Positions 37,101-48,682 of a stretch of 64,000 nt of DNA are shown here, piece by piece. The notes beneath the pieces were generated by a model that saw nothing but the letters and a program-made list of their open reading frames with translations, had not been told where the DNA came from and did no database searches. Position numbers and translations under genes: made by a program. The DNA is taken from contig NC_132925.1 in assembly GCF_047675955.1 (NCBI RefSeq), forward strand, positions 21,538,688 through 21,602,687, given 5' to 3'. This DNA is from Chlorocebus sabaeus. Taxonomy: Eukaryota > Chordata > Mammalia > Primates > Cercopithecidae. Within the stretch, counting starts at the first letter, position 1, and the number at the start of each line of letters is the position of its first letter.

Positions 37101-37646
37101 CCCCTTGGTCCCACCCTGGGCCAGGACCCGCCCCCAGCTTCGCCGGCCTCCTTCCTGTGGGAAGTGCGGCTCCTTTCGCGTCCCCCACCCTCTCGGCTCC
37201 GCCTGGCAGCAGCAGCTCCGACGCCCAGAGGCGTCCGAGACCCTCCGACTCGTGGGTGCGCAAACAGGCCTCGCCAGCGAGCCCTGCCCAGGCAACGAGT
37301 CGCCAGCCCGCCCCCTTACCGCGAGCCAGGTCTCACCTCGCCACCAGTACGTCTTGGACAGGTAGTGCCAGGTCTGATGCCGGGTGTGGTGAGTGCCGCC
37401 GGGACCCAGGTGCGCCGCCTCGATGAGGTCCCGGCGTCGCTCCGGCTGCAGCACCACCTCCAGCTCCGCGAAGGTCTTGCGGTGTCGCTGCCGCCGCTGG
37501 TAATACAGAGTCCCGCCGCGCACCACGTAGCAGGCGGCAGCTTTTCGGATTTTACGCTTGACATTGCCTTCGGTGCCCGGCGCGTACGGCTCGCGCTCGT
37601 TTGTCAGGTAACGCAGGATGGCCCGGTAGCTCTCCTCGCTTGACAT
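9664..37646 (-). CDS. ZBTB11: ZBTB11, BTB/C2H2 zinc finger transcription regulator (11 exons)
   Basis: Nuclear DNA-binding regulator; in human it is linked to GABP/NRF-2 target genes and to mitochondrial function (known, not visible here). Coding exons on the minus strand: 37646-37337, 32924-32689, 32065-31834, 24507-23666, 23416-23240, 18587-18342, 14789-14645, 13343-13226, 11454-11296, 11186-11011, 10181-9664. All introns are GT/AG and all phases join, giving 3159 nt, 1052 residues plus TGA; I recall 1053 for human. Domain order: N-terminal basic region; integrase-like HHCC knuckle (H86, H90, C116, C119); acidic patch 134-155; BTB about 205-312; long Ser/Glu-rich linker to about 520; basic stretch 525-560; 12 C2H2 fingers about 570-937; Glu/Gln-rich tail. 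The start is the ATG in CCGCGATGTC, which begins the familiar MSSEESY N-terminus; no in-frame ATG precedes it in the open frame. No frameshift or missing zinc ligand was seen. Confidence 0.97.
10182..11010 (-). other. ZBTB11: ZBTB11 intron 10
   Basis: Contains one Alu; the rest is AT-rich with no other feature recognised. Confidence 0.9.
10358..10652 (+). mobile_element. Alu with perfect 17-bp target duplication
   Basis: GAATAAACAAGATTCTG at 10341-10357 and 10653-10669. The intact A-tail (A27) and CpG-rich head suggest a fairly young copy. Confidence 0.95.
11011..11186 (-). CDS. ZBTB11: ZBTB11 coding exon 10 (fingers 9-10)
   Basis: Finger 9 (CNICGKEF, with a widened HVKKATH His pair), a basic spacer, then finger 10 (CEKC to HMNNH). 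Acceptor is TTTTAG|GTGTAA and donor is GAAG|GTAACT. Confidence 0.95.
11296..11454 (-). CDS. ZBTB11: ZBTB11 coding exon 9 (fingers 7-8)
   Basis: It starts with the second Cys of finger 7, then all of finger 8 (FQCQFC to HVKSH) and the TEPYR lead-in to finger 9. Acceptor is TTGCAG|GTGTG and donor is TATAG|GTGGGT. Confidence 0.95.
12416..12550 (-). mobile_element. Alu monomer (FLAM-like)
   Basis: T-run then AGAGACAGGATCTTGC, ending GCGCCCACC. Confidence 0.85.
12572..12868 (-). mobile_element. Alu, full length
   Basis: GAGGCGGGGTCTCACTC following the T/C tail, ending GTGCCTGGCC. Confidence 0.92.
13226..13343 (-). CDS. ZBTB11: ZBTB11 coding exon 8 (finger 6, start of 7)
   Basis: Finger 6 (YLCSVC to HFKKH) and the first Cys of finger 7. 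The exon ends ACTCA|GTAAGT, so the codon before the second Cys spans the junction. Confidence 0.95.
13402..13703 (-). mobile_element. Alu, in intron 7 near exon 8
   Basis: Flanked by TTTAACAGAATT / TTTAGCAGAATT. Its tail lies about 60 nt upstream (transcript sense) of exon 8. Confidence 0.92.
13704..14209 (-). other. ZBTB11: ZBTB11 intron 7, non-Alu part
   Basis: AT-rich. Ends in a short (TTAA)n run at 14194-14210. Nothing else recognised. Confidence 0.6.
14211..14502 (-). mobile_element. Alu, full length
   Basis: Tail sits on an AATTAATTAATTAATT run; ends CCATGCCCAGCC. Confidence 0.92.
14645..14789 (-). CDS. ZBTB11: ZBTB11 coding exon 7 (fingers 4-5)
   Basis: Residues 682-729 plus one base. 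It starts VCGKTF, completes finger 4 and carries all of finger 5 (FQCELC to HMSIH). Acceptor is TTAG|GTCTG and donor is ACAG|GTAATG. Confidence 0.95.
14790..15385 (-). other. ZBTB11: ZBTB11 intron 6, exon-proximal part
   Basis: About 600 nt of AT-rich sequence with no recognised feature. Confidence 0.6.
15386..15691 (+). mobile_element. Alu
   Basis: GGCTGGGTGTGGTGG head; A12 interrupts the mid-linker. Confidence 0.92.
15748..16028 (+). mobile_element. Alu with expanded tail
   Basis: GCCGGGCACGGTGAC head. The A-tail has become a pentanucleotide microsatellite. Confidence 0.92.
16029..16095 (+). repeat. Compound microsatellite (AAACC)n then (GGGGTG)n
   Basis: About eight AAACC units, a short CTGGC break, then GGGGTGG-type units to about 16095. 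One strand is C-poor and then G-rich. Confidence 0.9.
16249..16551 (+). mobile_element. Alu
   Basis: GGCCAGGCAAAGTGAC head, flanked by AAAAAATCTCACTG / AAAAAATCTCATTG. Confidence 0.9.
16782..17066 (-). mobile_element. Alu inserted into the tail of another Alu
   Basis: Flanked by AATTAATTATTTT / AATTAATTCATTTT. Ends CCCGGCC. Confidence 0.9.
17072..17171 (-). mobile_element. 5'-truncated Alu (about 100 bp)
   Basis: Right-arm only, stops at GGTTCAAATG. This is the outer element whose target duplication is ATTGGAGACCAC. Confidence 0.88.
17506..17798 (+). mobile_element. Alu
   Basis: Diverged head CAGGCCTGGCATAGTG, with a short tail. Confidence 0.88.
17799..18341 (-). other. ZBTB11: ZBTB11 intron 6, near exon 6
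   Basis: No repeat or coding signal recognised. Confidence 0.55.
18342..18587 (-). CDS. ZBTB11: ZBTB11 coding exon 6 (fingers 2-3, start of 4)
   Basis: Residues 600-681. It completes finger 2, then a Ser-rich spacer, then finger 3, an HTGVKP linker and the first Cys of finger 4. The second Cys of finger 4 is in exon 7. Donor is CCAG|GTAAAG. Confidence 0.96.
18588..18985 (-). other. ZBTB11: ZBTB11 intron 5, exon-proximal part
   Basis: About 400 nt, AT-rich, nothing recognised. Confidence 0.55.
18991..19201 (-). mobile_element. L1PA-type 3' end, 5' truncated
   Basis: T14 then TTATACTTTAAGTTCTAGGG, CATATGCATACTTGTGCCAT and a CCCTCCCCCCTCCCC run are the reverse complement of a primate L1 3' UTR. 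Confidence 0.9.
19202..19714. other. ZBTB11: ZBTB11 intron 5 stretch
   Basis: Looks like old LINE-derived DNA, but I cannot name it. No ORF. Confidence 0.4.
19715..20018 (+). mobile_element. Alu
   Basis: Flanked by ATTATGTCCT at 19706 and after the A-tail at 20019. Confidence 0.92.
20150..20760. mobile_element. Old interspersed repeat, probably LINE-derived
   Basis: Runs through GGCATGTCTGAAAATATTCT, TTGTCTTCTAGTTTCTGTTG and TCTTTTTGCTCTATTTTCTG, a text I recognise as a widely dispersed old repeat but cannot name with certainty. Confidence 0.45.
20939..21067 (-). mobile_element. Alu monomer (FLAM-like)
   Basis: GTAGAGACAGGGTCTCGC to CACGCTCAGCC. Confidence 0.85.
21097..21396 (+). mobile_element. 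AluY, Old World monkey type
   Basis: GGCCGGGCGCGGTGGCTCAA head, GAGGTGGCGGGCGCCTGTAG middle and GATCCGGCCACTGCAC end. CpG-rich, so young. Target site ATAGTACT is shared with the next Alu. Confidence 0.93.
21404..21690 (+). mobile_element. Alu, tandem neighbour at the same target
   Basis: GCTGGGCGCAGAGGC head, with an AAAAC-type tail followed by a third copy of CATAGTAC. Confidence 0.92.
21820..22096 (-). mobile_element. Alu with internal deletion
   Basis: T-rich tail; the segment between GGTCTCACTTTGTG and GGGCAATCTTGG lacks about 20 bp of consensus. Confidence 0.88.
22097..22350. other. ZBTB11: ZBTB11 intron 5 stretch
   Basis: No feature recognised. Confidence 0.5.
22351..22649 (+). mobile_element. 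Alu
   Basis: GGCCAGGTGCAGTAGC head and A-tail. Confidence 0.92.
22650..23239 (-). other. ZBTB11: ZBTB11 intron 5, near exon 5
   Basis: 590 nt without recognised repeat or ORF. Confidence 0.55.
23240..23416 (-). CDS. ZBTB11: ZBTB11 coding exon 5 (finger 1, start of finger 2)
   Basis: Residues 541-599. A basic nuclear-localisation-like stretch (RGKKMKQPKR) is followed by finger 1 (C570 to H590). The exon ends just after the first Cys of finger 2, so the CX2C pair is divided by intron 5. Donor is TCCT|GTAAGT. Confidence 0.96.
23666..24507 (-). CDS. ZBTB11: ZBTB11 coding exon 4 (BTB end and linker)
   Basis: Largest internal exon, 842 nt, residues 260-540. It finishes the BTB fold (FAYTSVL, then the MADVAILARHLF helix region) and continues into a poorly structured Ser/Glu/Asn-rich linker ending in a basic KKLQKRK stretch. 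Compared with the human protein as I remember it, the segment near EGTTTLSTELG looks one residue shorter, which fits the 1052 versus 1053 total. Donor is CAACAG|GTATGA. Confidence 0.96.
24508..24990 (-). other. ZBTB11: ZBTB11 intron 3, exon 4 flank
   Basis: AT-rich, with no clear feature apart from the acceptor side of exon 4. Confidence 0.5.
24995..25200 (+). mobile_element. hAT-type MER DNA transposon fossil
   Basis: GTCAGCAACATTTTTCTGTT, GGACGTGGCTGTGTTCCAAT and GGGCTGTAGTTTGCCTATAC match, in order, a common nonautonomous hAT (MER) element. A second copy of the family is at 60390. The exact name is not claimed. Confidence 0.6.
25440..25726 (-). mobile_element. Alu, full length
   Basis: GAGACGGAGTCTTGC to GCACCTCGCC, flanked by TTATTTTTT. 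Confidence 0.92.
25748..26012 (-). mobile_element. Alu, old
   Basis: Diverged; the left-arm head is degraded (CCACCATAAACAGA). Confidence 0.8.
26331..26543 (-). mobile_element. Alu lacking its 5' end, fused to next Alu
   Basis: Tail to CATGTTGGTCAGGCT, then directly joins GACAGAGTCCTGCTCTGTC of the next copy with no T-run between. Confidence 0.88.
26544..26821 (-). mobile_element. Alu lacking its A-tail
   Basis: Begins at GACAGAGTC without a T-run and ends CCGTGCCTGGC. Confidence 0.9.
27000..27300 (+). mobile_element. Alu
   Basis: Old head AGGATGGGTGCAATGAC; A18 tail. Forms an inverted pair with 27368. Confidence 0.9.
27368..27669 (-). mobile_element. Alu, full length
   Basis: Flanked by ACCTCCAATC on both sides. 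Confidence 0.94.
27822..28112 (+). mobile_element. Alu
   Basis: GGCCGGGTGCAGTGG head. The target AATCATTATGG precedes it and recurs only after the next Alu. Confidence 0.92.
28119..28416 (+). mobile_element. Alu, in the tail of the previous one
   Basis: GCCGGGCGTGGTGG head, A-tail, then (AAT)n. Confidence 0.92.
28417..28441 (+). repeat. (AAT)n microsatellite
   Basis: AATAATAGTAATAATAATAA, grown from the Alu tail. Confidence 0.85.
28442..29510 (+). mobile_element. L1 3' end (L1MA/L1PB age), interrupted by Alu
   Basis: GATCCAGCAATCCCACTACT and GGAATACTATTCAGCCATAA are ORF2 end; the 3' UTR continues after an Alu to AACAATAAAAGG near 29510, the L1 poly(A) signal. Confidence 0.9.
29063..29349 (+). 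mobile_element. Alu inside the L1
   Basis: Contains a short duplicated block, AATTGCTTGAGCCCAAGA, twice around 29254-29285. Confidence 0.88.
29350..29763. other. ZBTB11: ZBTB11 intron 3 stretch
   Basis: L1 tail to about 29510, then AT-rich sequence with a T14 run. Nothing else named. Confidence 0.5.
29764..30048 (-). mobile_element. Alu, old
   Basis: CAGACAGGGTCTTGCTG to TATGCCCAGGCC. Confidence 0.88.
30470..30535 (+). mobile_element. L2/MIR-type 3' end
   Basis: TGCAGTGGACGCTTAATAAA followed by TATTTATTCAT resembles the shared L2/MIR 3' terminus. Confidence 0.5.
30555..30850 (-). mobile_element. Alu, full length
   Basis: GATGGAGTTTTGCTC to CCGTATCTGGCC. Confidence 0.92.
30851..31332. other. 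ZBTB11: ZBTB11 intron 3 stretch
   Basis: AT-rich; nothing recognised. Confidence 0.5.
31333..31503 (-). mobile_element. Old Alu fragment
   Basis: AGAGGCAGGGTCTTGTTATA through AAGCATGCACCACACCTAGC; heavily diverged. Confidence 0.75.
31504..31833 (-). other. ZBTB11: ZBTB11 intron 3, exon 3 flank
   Basis: Starts with the GTAAGG donor; otherwise featureless. Confidence 0.55.
31834..32065 (-). CDS. ZBTB11: ZBTB11 coding exon 3 (BTB domain, first half)
   Basis: Residues 183-259 plus one base. It holds BTB signature segments: FCDVTLLIEG around 213-222 and KAHKSVL around 226-232. Acceptor is GACAG|GTTGAC and donor is TCTG|GTAAGG. Confidence 0.97.
32066..32688 (-). other. ZBTB11: ZBTB11 intron 2
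   Basis: 623 nt without any Alu, the second shortest intron of the gene. No conserved element recognised by eye. Confidence 0.8.
32689..32924 (-). CDS. ZBTB11: ZBTB11 coding exon 2
   Basis: Residues 104-182. It begins after TTGTAG and supplies the CSKC half of the HHCC knuckle (C116, C119). An acidic run of Glu/Asp/Ser follows, then a Lys/Pro-rich segment. Donor TTT|GTAAGT lies at a codon boundary. Confidence 0.97.
32925..33262 (-). other. ZBTB11: ZBTB11 intron 1, exon 2 flank
   Basis: AT-rich, nothing recognised. Confidence 0.5.
33264..33427 (+). mobile_element. Alu right-arm fragment
   Basis: GGGCATGATGGCACACACC to a CAAAACAAAACC tail. Confidence 0.85.
33462..33700 (+). mobile_element. 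Possible old MaLR LTR remnant
   Basis: CTTGACCATATGATTTGATC and CCAATCTGTAGCCTGGAAC resemble MLT1-like LTR phrases. Weak. Confidence 0.3.
33876..33910 (+). repeat. (TA)n/(CA)n microsatellite
   Basis: TATATATATATACACACACA followed by a second short TA/CA run. Confidence 0.9.
33920..34090 (+). mobile_element. MIR
   Basis: TTCCCATTCTATACAAGAGG, CTTGTCCAAAGTCACATCTA and ATGGCAGAGCTAGG follow the MIR core and 3' half in order. Confidence 0.75.
34227..34529 (-). mobile_element. Alu, full length
   Basis: T21 tail, flanked by AAGCTCCTTATACT / AAGTTCCTTACACT. Confidence 0.93.
34781..35070 (+). mobile_element. Alu with deleted left-arm head
   Basis: GGCTCACGCACGGGAGGCTG joins directly, skipping the TGTAATCCCAGC segment. 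Flanked by AAAGAAACAGTGGG / AAAGAAACAATGGG. Confidence 0.9.
35166..35484 (+). mobile_element. Alu with internal tandem duplication
   Basis: CACCTGTAATCCCAGCTACT occurs twice (about 35320 and 35355), each followed by arm sequence. Tail is (AAAT)n. Confidence 0.9.
35715..35830 (+). mobile_element. Degenerate Alu right arm
   Basis: GGAGGATCATCTGAGCCTAG through CTCTGTCTCCAGG. Confidence 0.7.
35831..36548 (-). other. ZBTB11: ZBTB11 intron 1, middle
   Basis: About 700 nt Alu-free, no repeat or ORF recognised; it precedes the promoter island. Confidence 0.5.
36549..36690 (+). mobile_element. Alu monomer with (CCAA)n tail
   Basis: GCTGGGCGCCGTGGC head, one arm only, then CAACCAACCAACCAACCAAC. Confidence 0.88.
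37337..37646 (-). CDS. ZBTB11: ZBTB11 coding exon 1
   Basis: Residues 1-103 plus one base of codon 104. It is GC-rich and lies in the CpG island. It carries the first half of the HHCC knuckle (H86 and H90 in a THHTRH motif) followed by a YWWRG segment typical of integrase H2C2 domains. Donor is CGAG|GTGAGA. Confidence 0.97.
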
Positions 37647-37867
37647 CGCGGACCGCGGCTCCCTGAGGGCGCCTGTCAGGGACAGGTGAGAAAAACGGCC
37701 CACTACCTACGGGCGGCTGCAGCAGGAGCGGCGGCACGGTAGGGAGAAACGGCTGCGCCTTTGGCGAGCACTCTTCGACGGCTCCCTTAGTCCGAAGGAA
37801 AAGGGGACGAGTTGGTAACCAGGGGGAACTGCACTTCCCCAGCGCGCGGGATCCGCTGGCGACTGAC

Positions 37868-37976
37868 AAAATGGCTGCTGCACCACCGGAAGTGACGCAA
37901 GCCAAGGGCGGGGACTGAGCCCTGATTGGAGCGCACTCTCGTTTTCTGGCTTGATGGAGCCGATCCAGTGACGTCA
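37868..37976. promoter_or_regulatory. ZBTB11 upstream factor-site cluster
   Basis: On the plus strand: YY1-like AAAATGGCTGC (37868-37878), ETS/GABP-like ACCGGAAGT (37885-37893), GC box GGGCGGGG (37906-37913), inverted CCAAT box ATTGG (37925-37929) and a perfect palindromic CRE TGACGTCA (37969-37976). This is a typical housekeeping, possibly bidirectional, promoter set. Binding is inferred from motif match only. Confidence 0.7.
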
Positions 37977-39183
37977 GGACTGCGGGTGGACATTTTGGAA
38001 GCGGGTAGGCCCTTCATTGCAACTCGAAGGGTCTTTAAAGCAGACATCTTAAGTCCTGGCAGTTTCTCTATTCATTTTTCCCTTTTCCACGCTAAGGAGC
38101 CACGTGAAGGGGGAGCTGGTGGACAGTTGTGAGTTCATAGGAGTCATCCGAAGGGGTAAAGGAGTCCGTTTTTACGTTTACCTTGAGACTCCCGATATCA
38201 TAAAAGCGTATTTTCAGGCTTTTGGAAAAATATTAGTTTCTGGACAGGGGACCAGAGACAGCCCATTCACATGGAAATTTAGATTTCAGTTAACAGTTGT
38301 AACATTTTCAGTGCACCTGCTAGCTCCAGACTACTCAAGGAAGAGTCGAGATTTTTCTGGAATGATCAGCGTATATAGTCAATCTTATTGCGAGTGGAAA
38401 AGGGGGTCAGTAACACTATTATAAAGCTTTATTTACGTATGTTTTTACACAAACGTAGGGGAAAAGGTTCTCCATTTTGCACCAAATATATATAAGGGCA
38501 CAAGAAGGGGAGCAGACTTGGACTGCGTCTCCCAGCGCGTGCTGAGGATGCTAATTCAGGTATTTAGCTGGTATTCCCGGAGCAGCGACCCCGGTCACCC
38601 TTCTCTGGAACGAATCTGCAGCGCTCTCAGGAGCCCAGGGCTGACATCCCTCCTCGGGGACTGGAGTTGGACACTGTCGCCTCTTTGTTAAAGCCAGAAC
38701 ATTTTAGGCCGAGGGCTCCAGCTGCAGAAACGGCCAGTACACTTCTCCCCCAGGGGGTCTGTAGTCTCTGGGTGAGGCCTTTTGACCCTTGTAGAAGTAG
38801 CTGACGGGCAGACAGGTGAATACAGTAGGCTCGAAAACAGAATGATACACCCAACCTCTGGTGTTAGGGGCGTGTTTGTGTGTGTGTGTCCACGCAGCAA
38901 TTCCCAGATGGCCCGGACATCCTTGAAAAAGATTCCAGGTGCAGGGACGTGAGCCATCAAGTCCCGAAAGAAAAAGAAACTACAGGCCTGGGACCTACTT
39001 AGTTGCTTAGTTTGCCACTATAGCTCAAAGGAGGAATTTAAACATGGAGATGCACCTCTTCCCCCATGGGGTGGGGCAGTGAGAGCGGAAGACCAAATGC
39101 ACCCTCTGTGCACCCAGAAAGCTGGTCTACGTGTTGGGCCAGCCCCCCGTCTCCTGTCATATTGACTGTCTTTAAATATTTTG
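37977..39183. other. Upstream flank of ZBTB11, repeat-poor
   Basis: No Alu for 1.2 kb. A divergent plus-strand noncoding RNA (human ZBTB11-AS1 lies head-to-head here, from memory) would start in or near this stretch, but I could not fix its start, splice sites or end. A short (GT)n run lies at 38871-38889. No ORF with a credible product. Confidence 0.45.
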
Positions 39184-39477
39184 GTAGGGCGCGGTGACTC
39201 ACGCCTGTAATCCCAGCACTTTGGGAGGCCGAGGCGGGCAGATCACGAGGTCAGGAGATGGAGACCATCCTGGCCAACATGGTGAAACCCTGTCTCTACT
39301 AAAAATACAAAAAGTAGCTGGGTATGGTGGCACACACCTGTGGTGCCAGCTACTCGGGAGGCTGAGGCAGGAGAATCGCTTGAACCCGGGAAGCGGAGGT
39401 TGTAGTGAGCCGATTGTGCCACTACGTTCCAACCTGGGTAACAGAGGGAGACTCCGTCTCAAAAAAAAAAACAAAAC
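39184..39477 (+). mobile_element. Alu, full length
   Basis: GGGCGCGGTGACTCACG head and A-tail with a final AAAAC. Confidence 0.92.
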
Positions 39478-40373
39478 ATTTTAAGTTAATTGATATTAAA
39501 TATTAAACATTTAATATATTAAGTGAATACATTCAAATCTGTAAACAATACATATAGGATGTAGAAGAGTTAAAAAAAAAAAAAAATCCCTTTTTTGCCA
39601 AACCACCACCTGTAAGCACTGACAAGTCTGCTGATGCACGCATTATCCCTTGGGCCAATAGAAACAAACCTTTTAATAAAATGCTTTCCCAGTGGCCAAG
39701 TTGCCTTCCCGAGTAAAGCTAAACTTGCTGTAGTGAGAACAGGTAGTGTTTATTTCTAGCTTCTTCTGGGTCTCAGGTTACCTAAGACTCAAGGGTAATG
39801 AGAATGGGCAGCTCCACTTCCTTAAAAGCCAACATTTAGCCCAGAAAAGCAATAATTTAAGGGGCCATTTTATTCTCCAAATATTAGCAAGCATAGCTTT
39901 ACATTCAAGTTGGGTATAATGACTTTATTTTCCCAGTAATTCCCTAAATAAAACATAACATTATTACAAAAAGATTCTTAACCATGCAAAATCTTAACAT
40001 TTTGCTTTTATGAGCAAAAGCCTGTATTTTACATTTCTTATATTGATTTTAGTTTACATTTTCAGGTTCTCAAAAGGACTTGCTCATTTTACCCATAACA
40101 CTTGGACGTCTGAATGTTAACATGCACTAGAAAAAAAAAATTCTATCACCTTGGATAGGATAGGGATGGAGGAAAATATTGGCATTCACTATATGCCCTC
40201 ACCTAGTATATGTGTAAAATCATGTTTCCCTAAAGAGGACTGATTTGTCCACTGTTGTATCCTTGCAAGTTGGCACAGGTTGGCAGGTAAAAATGACCTA
40301 CTTTCTGTAGAAGCCTATTTTTCACATGTAAGCTGTGATCACTATTTTATCATATCTTAAATATGTAAATCTC
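39478..40373. other. Intergenic between RPL24 and ZBTB11
   Basis: AT-rich, with an A14 run at about 39572. Nothing recognised. Confidence 0.5.
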
Positions 40374-40655
40374 AGGCTGCGCGTGGTGGCGCACACCTGT
40401 TAATCCCAGCACTCTGGGAAGCTGAGGCAGGAGGATCACCTGAGGTCAGGAGTCCGAGACCAGCCTGACCAACATGAAGAAACCCCGTCTCTACTAAAAA
40501 TAGAATTAGCCAGGCATGGTGGCACGTGCCTGTAACCCCAGCTACTCAGGAGGCTGAGACAGGAGAATCGCTTGAACCCAGGAGATGGAGGTTGCAGTGA
40601 GCTGAGATCGTGCCATTGCACTCCAGCCTGGGCACCAGGAGACTCCATCTCAAAA
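40374..40655 (+). mobile_element. Alu
   Basis: Flanked by ATGTAAATCTC / AAGTAAATCTC. Faces the AluY at 40763 as an inverted pair. Confidence 0.92.
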
Positions 40656-40762
40656 TAAGTAAATCTCTTGAATATCAGTTTATTCAGACATTTTTGTAAT
40701 TTAACACGGCTCTGGCAAGCCCCCAGCTCAACAAACTACTCTGGGAATTTAGCCAAGGATAC

Positions 40763-41062
40763 TTTTTTTTTTTTTGAGATGGAGTCTCGCTCTGTCGCCC
40801 AGGCTGGAGTGCAGTGGCCGGATCTCAGCTCACTGCAAGCTCCGCCTCCCGGGTTTACACCATTCTCCTGCCTCGGCCTCCCGAGTAGCTGGGACTACAG
40901 GCACCCGCCACCTCGCCCGGCTAGTTTTTTTTTCTGTATTTTTTAGTAGAGACGGGGTTTCACCGTGTTAGCCAGGATGGTCTCGATCTCCTGACCTCGT
41001 GATCCGCCCGTCTCGGCCTCCCAAAGTGCTGGGATTACAGGCTTGAGCCACCGCGCCCGGCC
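40763..41062 (-). mobile_element. AluY, Old World monkey type
   Basis: Carries the reverse complements of all three diagnostic segments noted at 21097 (GTGGCCGGATC, CCACCTCGCCCGGCTAG, GGCTTGAGCC). Flanked by a GGATACT duplication. Confidence 0.94.
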
Positions 41063-41284
41063 AGGATACTCTTTATTCAAGCAGCAGTGCTTTTCATTTA
41101 GACATTACTTTCTGAAAGCAAGAGCAGATTAATATAGCTGATAGTTTTTAGCACCTTCAACTCAGCTATTAGCAAATGGTAGGCGAGATAACAATGATTA
41201 TAAGCAAACCAATATAAACTAAATTTGTCTGTCATGGGAAAAGGTAGTTTAACAAGAGAATCATTTTTAAAGTACATCTTTCGG

Positions 41285-41579
41285 TTTTTTGATACAGGGT
41301 CTTGTTGTCACCCAGGCTAGAGTACAGTGGCATGATTTCAGCTCACTGCAGCCTTGACCTCCCTGGTTCAGTGATCCTTCCACTTTCCACACTCCCAGCT
41401 TCCCAGCTGAAACTACATGCACTCTCCACCATACCTGGCTCACTTTTGTATGTTTTTGTAGAGATGGGGTTTTGCCATGTCACTTAGGCTGGTCTTGAAC
41501 TCCTGAGCTCAAGTGATCACCTGGCTTTGGTCTTACAAATGCTGGGATTACAGGTACGGGCGTAGGCCCCTGCACCAGC
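41285..41579 (-). mobile_element. Alu, old
   Basis: GATACAGGGTCTTGTTG to CCCCTGCACCAGC. Confidence 0.85.
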
Positions 41580-41887
41580 AACATCCTAATACTTACAGCA
41601 TTGTAACCAAAGAGTTAAGGCAATGAAGTTTTTGTAATGTGCCCTATACACCCCAGCCAAGCCAAGGTAGCATCTGACTATACCCATCTTCTTACATCAT
41701 TTTGCTTAACCTCTCTCCAAGGAAGAGGCTTACTTTATAGGATGCATTATTCCTGAGCAATAGACTTTTTAATAAAATACCTATGTCTTACATTCTTTAC
41801 TAGGTCACCTATGACCATGTAAAGTCCAACATGCCTGTTACAAGAAAAAAAAAAAAATCCAGCACAACCTAGAGTTATAATGCAATC
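41580..41887. other. Immediately downstream of RPL24
   Basis: No repeat; includes an A13 run at 41846. The cleavage site of RPL24 falls near 41865-41880 (inferred). Confidence 0.5.
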
Positions 41888-41893
41888 TTTATT
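41888..41893 (-). terminator. RPL24: RPL24 poly(A) signal
   Basis: AATAAA on the minus strand only 20 nt after the stop codon, giving the very short 3' UTR typical of ribosomal protein mRNAs. Confidence 0.85.
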
Positions 41894-41913
41894 TAAAAAT
41901 CGAATCTGCCAGT

Positions 41914-47810
<5,897 letters not shown>

Positions 47811-47843
47811 GGCGACGGATTCTAGGGAAGAGCAGAGATGGCG

Positions 47844-47856
47844 AAGAGAAAGAGAG
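47844..47856 (-). promoter_or_regulatory. RPL24: RPL24 5' TOP tract and likely transcription start
   Basis: Minus-strand CTCTCTTTCTCTT about 35-46 nt before the ATG. Ribosomal protein mRNAs begin with a C in a pyrimidine run read by the mTOR/LARP1 pathway (known). The exact start is inferred. Confidence 0.75.
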
Positions 47857-48105
47857 AATCATGGGAAGAGACCTTATAAGGTCGTGGAGGGGCTGGGGGC
47901 CGGAAATCTCCTCCCCCAATATCCTTCGATGTTCCCGGCGCTCCTTGATGACGTAATCATCGCGAGGCGGAAGATCTCGTTTTCCGTGACAACTGACTTC
48001 CTCTGGTGGAATTCCTCCAGAGGCTGCTGGAGGATTCTCGGGCCCAGAGGGCCTGCCAAAAAGGCAGTCAGACAGTTGGTTTCTGAGTCATTCTCTCTCT
48101 CCGTT

Positions 48106-48402
48106 GTTTTTTTTTTTTTTTTTTGAGACGGAGTTTCGCTCTTATTGTCCAGGCTGGAGTGCAATGGCGCGATCTCGGCTCACCGCAACCTCCGCCTCCC
48201 AGGTTCAAGCGATTCTCCTGCCCCAGCCTCCCTAGTAGCTGGGATTGGCATGTGCCACCACGCCTGGCTAATTTTGTATTTTTAGTAGAGACGTGGTTTC
48301 TCCATGTTGGTCAGGCTGGTCTCGAACTCCTGACCTCAGGTGATCCCACTCCTCGGCCTCCCAAAGTGCTGGGATTACAGGCGTGAGCCACCGCGCCCGG
48401 CC
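48106..48402 (-). mobile_element. Alu, full length, upstream of RPL24
   Basis: T18 tail, ends CGCGCCCGGCC; flanked by CATTCTCTCT / CATTCTGTCT. It lies only about 250 bp from the RPL24 start. Confidence 0.94.
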
Positions 48403-48682
48403 CATTCTGTCTTACTGCGAAGTATTCTAGAGCCATCTTCCGGCTGCAGGGAATGTGAACTGAAGAGAAAGGTGTCCTCTCTCTTATCATAAAGAGACCC
48501 AAAGACGAATGCCCTGCAGGTAAAACAAGTCACGTTTTGCCTTCCCTGTTGGCGAATTTTCTCAACCAAACAAATTAATAGTTTAACTATTTGAATACTT
48601 TAACCATAAGAAAGTAATGACAACCGAACTGTTTCCCAGGCTGTGCGAATCAAACAGTGCACGTTGGCGCTTTGCATTAATT

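Larger units (their letters stand above)
36780..37990. promoter_or_regulatory. CpG island and promoter of ZBTB11
   Basis: GC- and CpG-rich block covering ZBTB11 exon 1, the start of intron 1 and the upstream region, with no TATA box. Transcription of ZBTB11 probably starts upstream of 37646, near 37800-37880 (inferred). Confidence 0.85.

Noticed and set aside
36946..37643. Plus-strand open frames of 139 and 159 codons antisense to ZBTB11 exon 1
   Set aside because: No recognisable domain, Arg/Pro/Ala-rich composition and full overlap with the real exon on the other strand.
37660..37690. Pyrimidine-rich TTTTTCTCACCTGTCCCTGACAG upstream of the ZBTB11 ATG, resembling a 3' splice site
   Set aside because: The eleven coding exons already account for the gene as I know it and no clear upstream donor was identified; transcript data would be needed to claim an extra 5' exon.
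36915..37703. 262-codon open frame on the minus strand running through exon 1 into intron 1
   Set aside because: Only the 37646-37337 part is ZBTB11; the rest is GC-rich island sequence past a good GTGAGA donor. Frames in CpG islands stay open by composition.
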